From Desulfovibrio piger (GTDB lineage Bacteria; Desulfobacterota; Desulfovibrionia; Desulfovibrionales; Desulfovibrionaceae): a stretch of 64,000 nt of DNA. The stretch is taken from the NCBI RefSeq assembly GCF_951793255.1, contig NZ_OX636706.1:2040001-2104000 (forward strand), given 5' to 3'. Of this stretch, positions 33,609 to 42,349 are shown piece by piece. Both the position numbers and the translations under genes were made by a program. The notes below the pieces were generated by a model. It made no database searches and was not told where the DNA came from. It was given only the letters and a program-made list of their open reading frames with translations. Each line of letters opens with the position of its first letter. The stretch's first letter is position 1.

Positions 33609-34346
33609 TTATTCCGCCGGATCCGCCAGATGGGAGGCCCACCAGTGCAGGCCCAGGCACAGGGTCGCGGCGGTCTCGCAGCGCAGCACACGGGCCCCCA
33701 GGCTGACGAAGGTGAACTGCGCCGCCCGCAGGCTGTCCAGCTCCCGCTGGGAAAAGCCGCCCTCGGGGCCGATGACGTACACGGTGGTGCCGGGACGTCC
33801 GGCCAGCTGGGGCGTGAGCATGCTCACGGTGTCCTGCATCTCCCAGGGCAGGATGCGGCGGTCGGCCGTGGCGGCGCGGCGGACCAGCTCGTCCACACCG
33901 CCGGTCAGGGCCTCCACCTGCGGCAACCAGGGATTGCCGCACTGCTTGGCTCCGGCGATGAGCTGTCCGCGGCAAGCCTCGGCGGCATCGGCAGGCAGTT
34001 TGCCCTGGCTGTGGTCACCCTGCCAGAGCCAGACGGCATGGGCACCCAGCTCCACGGCCTTTTCCATAAAGAAACCGCGGCGCACGGCCTTGCTGAAGGC
34101 CAGCGCCATGACGGCGCGGGATTCCGGCGCGGGCGCCATCTGTTCTTCCTGCAGGACAAGGCGGGCCTTCTTTTTGGCTGTTTCGGCGATGGCGAAACGG
34201 CCGCTGCGGCCCTGGCCGTCGAGCAGCAGGACCTCCTCGCCCGGGGCCAGGCGCAGCACCTGGACCAGATGCTTGGCTTCCTGGCCTTCCAGCCAGAGAT
34301 CGTGGGCCCATTGTTCGGGAGGAAGATAAAAGCGGTGCAGACTCAT
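33609..34346 (-). CDS. rsmE: 16S rRNA (uracil-1498-N3)-methyltransferase
   Basis: The 245-residue protein fits RsmE: an N-terminal PUA-like domain (MSLHRFYLPPEQ...LDGQGRSGRFAI) and a SPOUT knotted methyltransferase domain with the SAM-binding loop VYVIGPEGGFSQRELDSL and LGARVLRCETAATLCL. It methylates the small-subunit rRNA. The start overlaps the stop of the upstream gene by 4 nt, so the two are translationally coupled. Confidence 0.96.
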   Translation of the reverse strand: MSLHRFYLPPEQWAHDLWLEGQEAKHLVQVLRLAPGEEVLLLDGQGRSGRFAIAETAKKKARLVLQEEQMAPAPESRAVMALAFSKAVRRGFFMEKAVELGAHAVWLWQGDHSQGKLPADAAEACRGQLIAGAKQCGNPWLPQVEALTGGVDELVRRAATADRRILPWEMQDTVSMLTPQLAGRPGTTVYVIGPEGGFSQRELDSLRAAQFTFVSLGARVLRCETAATLCLGLHWWASHLADPAE

Positions 34347-36061
34347 GATGCGTTGGATCCTTTTGCCGTCCGCGCGCGGCGCACGGCCTTGAAGCCGTCC
34401 TGCAGCGAGACGAGACGGCCGTAATTCTTGCGTATCTCCAGACCGGCTTTGGTCAGCCGGGATTCGGGAGGTTCCATGTAGGTGCGGCGCAGGTAGGCAT
34501 CGGAAAGGATGCGTTCCACGCTGTCCACGATGCCGTCCACCAGTGCCGGGAAAAAGTTGACGATCTCGAATTTCAGGTCCGTCAGCAGGTCGAGGGCCTC
34601 GCGCATCATCTGGCGGTAGCCCATGCGGCCCACCTTGGCCTTGCGCTGGGCCAGGTCCTCGAGGATGCGGACGCGCCGAGCCTGCTGGATGTAGCTGAAG
34701 CGGGTACAGACCTCGCGGTGCAGCTCGCGCATGTTGCTGAAGGCATCGTCATTGTCCGGCGAGTAGAGATAGCCGTTGAGTACGCGGCTGACCTTGGCAA
34801 AAAAGTCGTCGCTGTAGCCTATCATGCGCCGCTGGTGCTTGGTGAGCCAGGCATAGAGGAATTTGAGGCGCTTCTCGTCGGTATCGGTGTTCTCCACGAT
34901 CTCCGTGCGCTTGAAGACGATGCGGCCGGTGTATTCACCGCGCACGATGTCGTTGAGGCGCAGGAACATGTTGGAGGTGTCCTTGATGATGTTCAGCCCG
35001 GCCAGGGGCGCGCCCGTGAGCGGATGCAGGATCTCCTGCCAAGCCACGGAAAGGGCGCGGTCCTGCTGCACGTTGCTGGCATCGAAGCGGTGCTGCCGGT
35101 AGGTGACGCGGATGATGACGACCCGGCGGTCACGGTCCAGGAAGTAGCCGCCTTTTTCCAGCGTCTCGAGGGCTTCCTCCTGATCCTCGTCCACGGAGAT
35201 GAGGGCGATCTTTTCCAGCAGGGGGTAGCGGGTGCTCTGGCCCATGGACGTATAGGTGGTGATGGTACGGTCCGTCTGGCCCAGGACGCGCAGCATGAAG
35301 TGCTCGCCCAGCTTGTGCAGCTTGCGGGCAAAGAGCGCGCTGGAGGTGCGGCGTTCCGAGACGATGGGGAAGCCGTAGAGCTCCATCAGGTACTGGTAGA
35401 CGAACATGCGGTTGCGTTCGTAGATCTCGCTGTCGCCATAGACGAATTTGCCGATGCGCATGCCGAAGCGTTTGAGCTCGCTGTCGATGTCCGAAGGGAA
35501 GGAGGCGAAGACCCCCGCCAGGTGGAACTGCCGGTCCGCATCGAGGGCGAGCACCTGGGCCCTGTCCATGGCCAGCAGATAGGGCATGAGCGAGGGATAA
35601 TTGTCCAGGATCACGGTATCGGCATTGGCGAACTGCTGGCGGAAGATGTCCTGGTGCATGCGCGGCAGGCGGGAGGCCAGGGTCTGCACGTTGCGGGCAA
35701 GGACCTGGTTCTCCAGCGGGCAGCAGGCGCCGTCGGCTTCCATGACGATGGGGTGCAGTTTGTCGAACTGGAAGGTCTCGGAAAAATAGTCCAGCTGACG
35801 GGCAAAAGCCACCATGGAGAAGCCCGGCAGGTCCTTGTATTCGAACATGTCGTTGTCGAACGAGGGCAAAAGTTCGCGGCCTTCCACCAGCGGGTAGTTC
35901 TTGTGCTCCTGATAGGGCTTGACCAGACAGAAGCGGATATGCACGGCATCGAGAAAGCGCTTGAGCTCGTCAAGACGCGCGATGACGACCGGCTCGGATG
36001 TCGTATAGGCATCCTGCCAGTGAAAGCCGTCCTTGCTGAAGATCTCTTGCCACTTGATCAT
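34343..36061 (-). CDS. Conserved-looking protein of unknown function (572 residues)
   Basis: A soluble protein without signal peptide or membrane segments. I do not recognise the family. Visible features are a mixed alpha/beta N-terminal half (FLDAVHIRFCLVKPYQEHKNYPL, ADTVILDNYPSLMPYLLAMD), a basic beta-rich middle (DRDRRVVIIRVTYRQHRFDASNV, YTGRIVFKRTEIVENTD), and a helical, Arg-rich C-terminus (RRVRILEDLAQRKAKVGRMGYRQMM). The ATG at 36061 was chosen because the very long open frame beyond it is the antisense of gaf and mreB genes. It is first in the operon with rsmE, rarA and plsC, so a nucleic-acid or translation role is possible. Confidence 0.8.
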   Translation of the reverse strand: MIKWQEIFSKDGFHWQDAYTTSEPVVIARLDELKRFLDAVHIRFCLVKPYQEHKNYPLVEGRELLPSFDNDMFEYKDLPGFSMVAFARQLDYFSETFQFDKLHPIVMEADGACCPLENQVLARNVQTLASRLPRMHQDIFRQQFANADTVILDNYPSLMPYLLAMDRAQVLALDADRQFHLAGVFASFPSDIDSELKRFGMRIGKFVYGDSEIYERNRMFVYQYLMELYGFPIVSERRTSSALFARKLHKLGEHFMLRVLGQTDRTITTYTSMGQSTRYPLLEKIALISVDEDQEEALETLEKGGYFLDRDRRVVIIRVTYRQHRFDASNVQQDRALSVAWQEILHPLTGAPLAGLNIIKDTSNMFLRLNDIVRGEYTGRIVFKRTEIVENTDTDEKRLKFLYAWLTKHQRRMIGYSDDFFAKVSRVLNGYLYSPDNDDAFSNMRELHREVCTRFSYIQQARRVRILEDLAQRKAKVGRMGYRQMMREALDLLTDLKFEIVNFFPALVDGIVDSVERILSDAYLRRTYMEPPESRLTKAGLEIRKNYGRLVSLQDGFKAVRRARTAKGSNAS

Positions 36062-36259
36062 GTGCAACCTTACCCGATTCTCTGTAAAGAGTAACTGCTT
36101 TTGGGGGGAATTTCCAGAGGCGCTCCCGGGATTTGTCGTTTTTGCCCGCCGGGCCGCCGGTGCGGGCGAAAAGCTGTTGCGGGCGCTATGCTGCTTTGGT
36201 ACACTTTCGTGCGTCAGTCCCGGGCTTGTGCCCGGGCCCACCATCAAACGCGTACCGAC

Positions 36260-37294
36260 ATGACTGCCAATACTCTTGAACAACACATCCTCAGCATCGT
36301 TTGCAGTGTTTTCGATGCCTACTCCGCCGTCCTTTTCCTGCCCTCCGAAAATGGTGAGGAGCATTATCTCGCGGCCTCCTTCAGCCTTGGCGAAGGGGTG
36401 GAGCAGGGGGCCATGCTTTCGTCGGGGAGCCTGGTAGACTGGATCATCCGCAACCGCCAGCAGATGCTGGTCCCCAATTTCGACCAGCACAAGCACAAGC
36501 TCGGCTATTACCGGGAAGGCGAGGAAGCCGGCATCAAGGCATTCATGGGGTGTCCCGTGCCCACGGGCGGTGCCCTGTGCGTGGACAGCAAGCGGCAGTA
36601 TTCCTTCACTGACAGGGACTACAAGCTGCTGCAGCTTTTTGCCGAGCTGGTCTCCCGCCAGCAGGCCAGCAAGGGCCGTCAGGAAATGGCCGGGGACATC
36701 CCCCGCTATTTCGCCGAGCTGGCCGTGATCCAGGAGCTGCGCTTCCGTTACCGCCGCTGGTCGCAGTTCATCCAGAATTATGTGCGTACCATGGTCGATG
36801 CCACGGGCTTCGACTACTGCGCATTCGCTTCGGTGGATGTTCCCGGTGAGAGCTACTGTGTGGAATGCGAGTCCGCCCGCCTGGTGCTGGAAAACGGCGA
36901 GCCCATGGTCCTGCCCGTAGGCAGCGGCATTGCCGGCTGGGTCTTCAGCAACGACCAGCCCGTCATCAACGAAGGGCTGGAAGGCGCTCCCTCCACCATG
37001 CTGTTCGGCAAGCTGCCGGGCATGCCCGATTTCCAGGCCATCATCTGCCTGCCGGTACAGATCAACAAGAGCACGCGCGGTGTGCTCTGTCTGGCGCATA
37101 CGTCCACGCGCAGCATCGACGAGTCCCTGCGCTCCTTCGTGCGTCAGGCCGTGGACCATCTGGCCCTGTTCCTCGAAAATCTGTACCTGCGGGTACGTCT
37201 GCGCTCCCTGCTGCCGCAGGGCACGGTCCACAGCCAGGGCCCCCGCCGCTACGATCCCGATACCGCTCCGGTGCCGCCCGTCAAGAATCCTTAA
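36260..37294 (+). CDS. Double GAF-domain protein
   Basis: The 344-residue soluble protein has two GAF domains: about residues 5-135 (YSAVLFLPSENGEEHYLAASFSLGEG ... GALCVDSKRQYSFTDRDYKLLQLFAEL) and about 170-310 (FDYCAFASVDVPGESY ... GSGIAGWVFSNDQPVINEG ... GVLCLAHTSTRSIDE). No output domain is attached, so it may signal by protein contact. It ends 3 nt before an MreB paralogue and must be co-transcribed with it. The ligand is unknown. The ATG at 36260 is the first in frame with a normal GAF start. Confidence 0.87.
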   Translation: MTANTLEQHILSIVCSVFDAYSAVLFLPSENGEEHYLAASFSLGEGVEQGAMLSSGSLVDWIIRNRQQMLVPNFDQHKHKLGYYREGEEAGIKAFMGCPVPTGGALCVDSKRQYSFTDRDYKLLQLFAELVSRQQASKGRQEMAGDIPRYFAELAVIQELRFRYRRWSQFIQNYVRTMVDATGFDYCAFASVDVPGESYCVECESARLVLENGEPMVLPVGSGIAGWVFSNDQPVINEGLEGAPSTMLFGKLPGMPDFQAIICLPVQINKSTRGVLCLAHTSTRSIDESLRSFVRQAVDHLALFLENLYLRVRLRSLLPQGTVHSQGPRRYDPDTAPVPPVKNP

Positions 37295-37297
37295 GCC

Positions 37298-38323
37298 ATG
37301 CTGTCCCGATTTTTCAGCAGGTTCCTGACCCAGGACATTGCCATGGATCTTGGTACGGCCAACACGCTGCTGTACACCAGGAAGCATGGCATTTTCATCA
37401 ATGAGCCCTCGGTGGTGGCTGTGGACGCGGTCAGCCGCAAGGTGCTGGCCGTGGGCGCTGCCGCCAAGGAATATCTGGGCCGCACGCCCCAGAACATCTG
37501 CGCCATTCGGCCCATGAAGGACGGCGTCATCGCCGACTTCGACATCACCCGCGAGATGATCGCCCATTTCGTGGGCAAGTGCATCTCCGGTCTGCGTCTG
37601 GTCAAGCCGTCCATGGTGATCTGTATCCCCACGGGCATCACCCAGGTGGAGAAAAAAGCCGTCATCGACGCGGCCCTGCTGTCGGGCGCACGTTCGGTCT
37701 CCCTGGTGGAAGAACCCATGGCCGCGGCCATCGGGGCGGGCATGCCCGTGCAGGAGCCCCTGGGCAACCTGGTGCTGGACATCGGCGGCGGCACCAGCGA
37801 AGTGGCGCTCATCAGCATGGCAGGCATAGCGGTCTCGCAGTCGGTGCGCGTGGCCGGTGATGCCATGAACCTGGCCGTGCAGCATTACCTGCGTGAGGCC
37901 TTTCGCCTCGAAGTGGGCGAGAATACGGCGGAAAACGTCAAAAAAATCCTTGGTGCGGCCCTGCCCCAGAACAACAGCCTGCGGCTGGAAGTGTCCGGCA
38001 AGGATCTTGTCTATGGCGGCCCCCGGGTGGTGACCGTGACCGAGGGCGACATCTGCGAGGCCCTGCACGATCCTGTCCAGGCCGTGGTGGAGACCGTGCT
38101 GCGCGCGCTGGAGCAGGCGCCGCCGGCACTGGCCGCCGACGTGTACGACAACGGGCTGCTCATGGCCGGAGGCGGGGCCCTGCTGCGCGGTCTGGACCAG
38201 TGCATCGCCCGGGCGACGCACCTGAAGGTCGCGGTGGACAAGGATCCCCTGACCACGGTGTTGCGCGGGACGGCGCAGGCCATGCTGTACCGCGAGGATT
38301 ACGAAGGGATTTTCATTAATTAG
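37298..38323 (+). CDS. mreB: MreB-family actin-like protein
   Basis: The 341-residue protein has the actin-fold nucleotide motifs of MreB: phosphate 1 DLGTANTLLY near residue 17, phosphate 2 LVLDIGGGTSEVALI near 160, the VEEPMAAAIGAG connect region, and adenosine motif MAGGGALLRGLD near 290. An N-terminal amphipathic helix (MLSRFFSRFL) fits membrane binding. No mreC, mreD or pbp2 follows; instead it is paired with a GAF protein, so it may be a second MreB-like filament with a specialised role rather than the main cell-shape gene. Confidence 0.9.
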   Translation: MLSRFFSRFLTQDIAMDLGTANTLLYTRKHGIFINEPSVVAVDAVSRKVLAVGAAAKEYLGRTPQNICAIRPMKDGVIADFDITREMIAHFVGKCISGLRLVKPSMVICIPTGITQVEKKAVIDAALLSGARSVSLVEEPMAAAIGAGMPVQEPLGNLVLDIGGGTSEVALISMAGIAVSQSVRVAGDAMNLAVQHYLREAFRLEVGENTAENVKKILGAALPQNNSLRLEVSGKDLVYGGPRVVTVTEGDICEALHDPVQAVVETVLRALEQAPPALAADVYDNGLLMAGGGALLRGLDQCIARATHLKVAVDKDPLTTVLRGTAQAMLYREDYEGIFIN

Positions 38324-38478
38324 GACAGACGGGCGCTTCTCCTGCCTCTTTTGGACATGGCGTCCGCCATGCCGGAAGGGCGGGCAGGTTTTCGGCCGGG
38401 ATGGCCGCCGTGCGTCCTGTCCTTGCAACTGCCGCGCGCCCCTGCCGGGCAGGGGGGCCGGCCTTGGGACATCGTTTC

Positions 38479-39288
38479 ATGCTGACAGCCCGATTTTTGC
38501 AGGATGTGGTGGACGTCGTGCGCGAGAGCGGCGACATCATCCGCCGCCAGTGGGAAAAAACGCATGCCGTCAGGCACAAGGGCGGTATCGACCTGGTGAC
38601 GGAAACGGACGTGGCCGTGGAGGCCTTCCTCAAGGAACGTCTGGGAGAACTGCTGCCGCAGGCCGAATTCCTGGCCGAGGAAAGCTGCGTGGCCGGTCAG
38701 GAGCCGTCGCCCCTGTGCTGGATCATCGATCCCGTGGACGGCACCACCAATTTCGTGCACCGAATCCCCCAGGTGGGGACGTCCGTGGCCCTGTGGGCGG
38801 ACGGCCATGTGGTGCTGGGCGTGGTGAACGTGCCCATGATGGATGAATGTTTCTGGGCCGGTCTGGGCATGGGGGCCTTCCGCAACGGCGAGCCCATCCA
38901 TGTGAGCTCGGCCGAGGTCCTGTCCGATGCCGTGGTGGCTACGGGGTTCCCCTACGCGATCGCCGAACGCCTGGACGATGTGCTGGCCCGTCTGGCCCTG
39001 GTGCTGCCCAAGGCCCAGGGCGTGCGCCGTATCGGGGCCGCCTCGGTGGATCTGGCCTATGTGGCCGCCGGGCGGCAGGACGCCTTCTACGAGATGCTGC
39101 TCAAGCCCTGGGACGTGGCTGCCGGCTGGCTGCTGGTGGAAGAAGCCGGCGGGCGGGTCACGACGCTGGATGGACGTCCGTATACCTTCGGGGACGAGAT
39201 CATGGCCAGCAACGGCCTGGTGCACAAGGAACTGCGGCATCTGCTGGCGGCCGTGACGCCCGTGCGGGCGGAAAGGCGCCCCGCATGA
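38479..39288 (+). CDS. Inositol monophosphatase family protein
   Basis: The 269-residue protein has the metal-binding signature DPVDGTTNF (about residues 83-91), Glu in AEES upstream, and the second signature WDVAAGWLLVEEAGG near the C-terminus. The family hydrolyses inositol-1-phosphate or related sugar or nucleotide phosphates (SuhB/CysQ group), so the substrate is not fixed. ATG 38479 was chosen because it gives the normal family start. The stop overlaps rimI by 4 nt. Confidence 0.92.
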   Translation: MLTARFLQDVVDVVRESGDIIRRQWEKTHAVRHKGGIDLVTETDVAVEAFLKERLGELLPQAEFLAEESCVAGQEPSPLCWIIDPVDGTTNFVHRIPQVGTSVALWADGHVVLGVVNVPMMDECFWAGLGMGAFRNGEPIHVSSAEVLSDAVVATGFPYAIAERLDDVLARLALVLPKAQGVRRIGAASVDLAYVAAGRQDAFYEMLLKPWDVAAGWLLVEEAGGRVTTLDGRPYTFGDEIMASNGLVHKELRHLLAAVTPVRAERRPA

Positions 39289-39752
39289 GCCTGCCTGCCG
39301 GGGATACGGCCCCCCGCCGCCTGACGGCCGGGGACGCTGCCGCCATGCAGGCACTGGAGGCCGCCTGTTTTTCCCTGCCGTGGAGCGAGGAGCAGTGCCG
39401 GGCCGCCTTCAGCCAGCAGGCTTTCGTGGCTTACGGGCTGGAAGAAGCGGGCGTGTTGCAGGGCTATATCTCGCTCTATCAGGCAGCGGACGAGCTGGAA
39501 GTGCTCAACCTGGCCGTCCTGCCCGTTGCACGGCGGCAGGGACTGGGCGAACGGCTTTTGCGCACAGCCTTGCAAGAAGCTGAAAAAACAGGTATCAACA
39601 GGGCTTTGCTTGAAGTCCGTACCGGGAATGCCCCGGCCATCGCCTTATACGAGAAATGCGGCTTCGTCCGGGTGGGCAAACGGCCCCGCTATTATGCGGA
39701 CACCGGCGAAGATGCCCTGATCTATCAGTGTGATCTGGCACCGCAGGACTGA
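39285..39752 (+). CDS. rimI: Ribosomal-protein-alanine N-acetyltransferase-like GNAT
   Basis: The 155-residue GNAT protein has the acetyl-CoA loop RRQGLGERLL, the beta-strand LEVLNLAVLP before it, and the RimI-type C-terminal block LLEVRTGNAPAIALYEKCGFVRVGKRPRYY. RimI acetylates ribosomal protein S18 and relatives. It overlaps the phosphatase gene (ATGA) and precedes tpiA by 16 nt. Its distinction from other GNATs is based on the EVRxxNxxAxxLYxKxGF pattern. Confidence 0.88.
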   Translation: MSLPAGDTAPRRLTAGDAAAMQALEAACFSLPWSEEQCRAAFSQQAFVAYGLEEAGVLQGYISLYQAADELEVLNLAVLPVARRQGLGERLLRTALQEAEKTGINRALLEVRTGNAPAIALYEKCGFVRVGKRPRYYADTGEDALIYQCDLAPQD

Positions 39753-39768
39753 CAGAGAGGATATTTCC

Positions 39769-40515
39769 ATGCAGAAGATCATCGCTGCCAACTGGAAAAT
39801 GTACAAGACCCGGCAGGAAGCCCGCGAAACGGCCGCTGCCGTGGCTGCTGCCCTGAACGAACAGCCGACCCCGCACGAAGTGGTGGTGTTCGCGCCCTTC
39901 ACGGCCATCGCCGAGGTGGCGGACGCTTTTGCCGCTTCGCAGGCGCAGGCCGGTGCGCAGGATGTGTGGCCTGCCGTGGAAGGGGCGTTCACCGGCGAGA
40001 TCTCGCCGCGCATGCTGCAGGACGCCGGTGCGGTCTGGGTGCTGACCGGACATTCCGAGCGCCGTCACGTGCTGGGCGAATCCGATGAGCTGGTGGGCCG
40101 CAAGACGGCCTTTGCCCTGGAGCAGGGCCTCAAGGTCATGCTCTGCATCGGGGAAAAGCTGGAAGAGCGCGAATCCGGCCAGCTGGAAGACGTGCTGCGC
40201 CGTCAGCTGGACAGCGGCCTGCCCGCCGGAGGGGACGCGCTGGAAGGCCGCTTTGCTGTGGCCTATGAGCCCGTGTGGGCCATCGGTACCGGCAAGGTCG
40301 CCGGTCCCGACGAAGTGCTGGCCACCCACGCCGTGGTGCGTCGCCTGCTGTGCGAGCGCCTGGGCGAGACCGGCAACAGGATCCCGATCCTGTATGGTGG
40401 GAGCGTCAAACCGGCCAATGCCGGTAACCTTATCGGACTTGACAATGTGGATGGTCTTCTGATAGGTGGCGCTTCTTTGGACGCGCAAAGTTTTGTGCAG
40501 ATTATCCGGGCCTAG
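39769..40515 (+). CDS. tpiA: Triosephosphate isomerase
   Basis: The 248-residue TIM barrel has catalytic residues K10 (after N8 in ANWKM), H95 in TGHSERR and E167 in AYEPVWAIGTG, plus the phosphate-binding loop YGGSVKPAN. It interconverts dihydroxyacetone phosphate and glyceraldehyde-3-phosphate. AGAGAGG precedes the ATG at 39769. The order tpiA-secG is common in many bacteria. Confidence 0.98.
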   Translation: MQKIIAANWKMYKTRQEARETAAAVAAALNEQPTPHEVVVFAPFTAIAEVADAFAASQAQAGAQDVWPAVEGAFTGEISPRMLQDAGAVWVLTGHSERRHVLGESDELVGRKTAFALEQGLKVMLCIGEKLEERESGQLEDVLRRQLDSGLPAGGDALEGRFAVAYEPVWAIGTGKVAGPDEVLATHAVVRRLLCERLGETGNRIPILYGGSVKPANAGNLIGLDNVDGLLIGGASLDAQSFVQIIRA

Positions 40516-40557
40516 GCCTGAAGTTCTTCATTTACGTCGTGCCCCTGGGAGGCTCTT

Positions 40558-41025
40558 GTGCAGACCCTTATTCTGACGCTTCATATCATTGTTTGTGTGG
40601 TGCTCGTCATTCTCATTCTCTTGCAGGCCGGCAAGGAAGGTATGGGCGTCATTTTCGGTGGCGGCAATACCTCTGTGTTCGGCAGCAGCGGTGCCGGCGG
40701 CATGCTGGCCAAGATGACCGCCTTCATGGCCGTGGTCTTCGTGGTGACCTCGCTGAGCTACACCTATGTGACCAGCTCGCGTCCCAGCGATGAATCCGCC
40801 GTGCTCAAGGTCGAACCCCTGACCATCGAAGACGTGCCTGCCAAGCCCGCTGCCGCGCCTGAAGCTGCTGCTCCGGCCCAGCCTGCCGCGACCAGCGAAG
40901 CTCCCGCGGCTGCTCCGGCTGCTGCCGCCCCTGCCGATGCTCCTGAGGCCCCTGCGGCTTCCGAAGCTCCCGCCGCTGAGGCTCCTGCTGCGGACGCTCC
41001 CGCAGCCCAGCCTGCCCAGCAGTAG
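40558..41025 (+). CDS. secG: Preprotein translocase subunit SecG with Ala/Pro-rich tail
   Basis: The first about 75 residues are typical SecG: two membrane helices (TLILTLHIIVCVVLVILILLQ and the segment around MTAFMAVVFVVTSLSYTYV) flanking the conserved GKEGMGVIFGGGNTSVFGSSGAGG. An extension of about 80 residues follows, almost entirely Ala, Pro, Glu and Ser (PAAAPEAAAPAQPAAT-like), probably disordered. The start is GTG, with GGGAGG 6 nt upstream. SecG assists SecYE in protein export. Confidence 0.94.
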   Translation: MQTLILTLHIIVCVVLVILILLQAGKEGMGVIFGGGNTSVFGSSGAGGMLAKMTAFMAVVFVVTSLSYTYVTSSRPSDESAVLKVEPLTIEDVPAKPAAAPEAAAPAQPAATSEAPAAAPAAAAPADAPEAPAASEAPAAEAPAADAPAAQPAQQ

Positions 41026-41045
41026 ACGTTTTTTTGATCCAATGG

Positions 41046-41077
41046 AAAAAGCCGCGGTCCTGCCGCGGCTTTTTTTT
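41046..41077 (+). terminator. Terminator after secG
   Basis: GCCGCGG pairs with CCGCGGC, flanked by AAAAA and eight T residues, 20 nt beyond the secG stop. Confidence 0.9.
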
Positions 41078-41095
41078 CAGCAACAGGGGGCTCCC

Positions 41096-42088
41096 ATGAC
41101 AGACGACAACAGCTTCAAGAACAATCCCTTCAAGGCTCTGGAAAAAGGACGGTTCCCGCAGCAGAAAAAGACGGGTGCCCCTGCGGCGCCGGAAAAACGC
41201 GGCAAGCGCATCGCGCGCCAGGCTGCCGTGCCTGCGGATGACGCGGACGCCTCCCTGTTCCTGTCCGCCATGAGCAATGTGGAGCGCCAGTCGGCTCACG
41301 GCGGTGCGGCCCGCGGTCAGGGAGCGGGGCAGGGCGGCTTTGCCATGGAAGAGCAGTGCGCCATGCCGCAGGTGAAGAAGCTCAAGGAAAAGAAGAAAAA
41401 GGGCAGCGCCCCCCACAAGGAGAGCGGAGCCGCGGTCCCCGCAGCTGCCGGAGCTGTTGCCGCACCTACCGGTAAGGCGGATGCGGCCGCCGGGCTGGAA
41501 GCTGTGGTGGCGGCCAGTGAGGAAGATGACTTTTTGCTGGCCATGAAGCAGGTGACGCCTCTGCAGGGCAAGGGGCGGGACGTGCCGCCCGCAGTGGCCC
41601 AGAGCACGCCGCCGCCGTCCGCGGATACCAGCCTGCAGGATTTCCTGGACGGCAAGCTGGAATTTGCCCTGTCCATGACCGATGAATACATGGAAGGCCA
41701 TGTGGTGGGGCTGGACCAGATGATCATGAACAAGCTGCGCGCCGGAGGCCTGAGCCCCGAGGCGCACCTCGACCTGCACGGCCTCAATGCCCAGCAGGCT
41801 TTCGAGACCCTGCGCGGTTTCATGCGCGGCAGCTGGTACAAGGGCCTGCGGACCATTTTGGTGGTGCCCGGCCGCGGCAAGAACTCCCCGGACGGCGTGG
41901 GCGTGCTGCGCGGCAAATTGCAGTCCTGGCTCACCCAGGACCCCTTCAAGCGCGTTGTCCTGGCCTTCTGCACGGCCCAGCCGCATGACGGCGGTCCCGG
42001 CAGCGTCTATGTGCTGTTGCGCAAATACAAGAAAAAGGGCCGTGTCTACTGGGAGCGGATGCCCGCTGACGCGGATCTTTACGAATAG
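41096..42088 (+). CDS. Smr (MutS2-type) domain protein
   Basis: The 330-residue protein has a low-complexity N-terminal half rich in Ala, Lys and Gly, including a basic run near LKEKKKKGS. The C-terminal Smr domain (about 225-320) shows LDLHGLNAQQAFETLRGFM and the GxG loop ILVVPGRGKNS. Smr domains are nucleases acting on branched or structured nucleic acids. This is the stand-alone DUF-type arrangement seen in many proteobacteria. The ATG at 41096 follows CAGGGGG; it lies just behind the secG terminator. Confidence 0.88.
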   Translation: MTDDNSFKNNPFKALEKGRFPQQKKTGAPAAPEKRGKRIARQAAVPADDADASLFLSAMSNVERQSAHGGAARGQGAGQGGFAMEEQCAMPQVKKLKEKKKKGSAPHKESGAAVPAAAGAVAAPTGKADAAAGLEAVVAASEEDDFLLAMKQVTPLQGKGRDVPPAVAQSTPPPSADTSLQDFLDGKLEFALSMTDEYMEGHVVGLDQMIMNKLRAGGLSPEAHLDLHGLNAQQAFETLRGFMRGSWYKGLRTILVVPGRGKNSPDGVGVLRGKLQSWLTQDPFKRVVLAFCTAQPHDGGPGSVYVLLRKYKKKGRVYWERMPADADLYE

Positions 42089-42120
42089 ACAGCGCTGTAC
42101 GAACTGCGCTGCCCTTGATG

Positions 42121-42172
42121 ACAGGCATAAAAAAAGGACGTCTTCGGACGTCCTTTTTTTATGCCTGTTTTT
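42121..42172. terminator. Bidirectional terminator with 22-bp perfect stem
   Basis: Both arms are 22 nt and perfectly complementary (left ACAGGCATAAAAAAAGGACG, then TC) around a TTCG tetraloop. The A and T runs lie inside the stem, so it works on either strand. It separates the Smr gene from the convergent WYL regulator. Confidence 0.92.
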
Positions 42173-42349
42173 TGTTCCCTCAAACGCAGGTATGCAGGCT
42201 GCAAAGATACTGGCTTGTCCGGCAAGGCGGAAAGCATATGCCTGTCGGCACAGTTGCAGGAGAGGGGGAGCCCCTTGTCCCTTTGTATCCTGGAGGTGGG
42301 CACAGGGGCGCCTGCCGTTTCCGCAAGAGACAGGCAGAGGGGCTGCGCT

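Noticed and set aside
34343..38428. A single minus-strand frame of about 1361 codons
   Set aside because: Its upstream 780 codons are antisense to the GAF and MreB genes, which have clear domains, starts and spacing. Only the part from ATG 36061 is kept.
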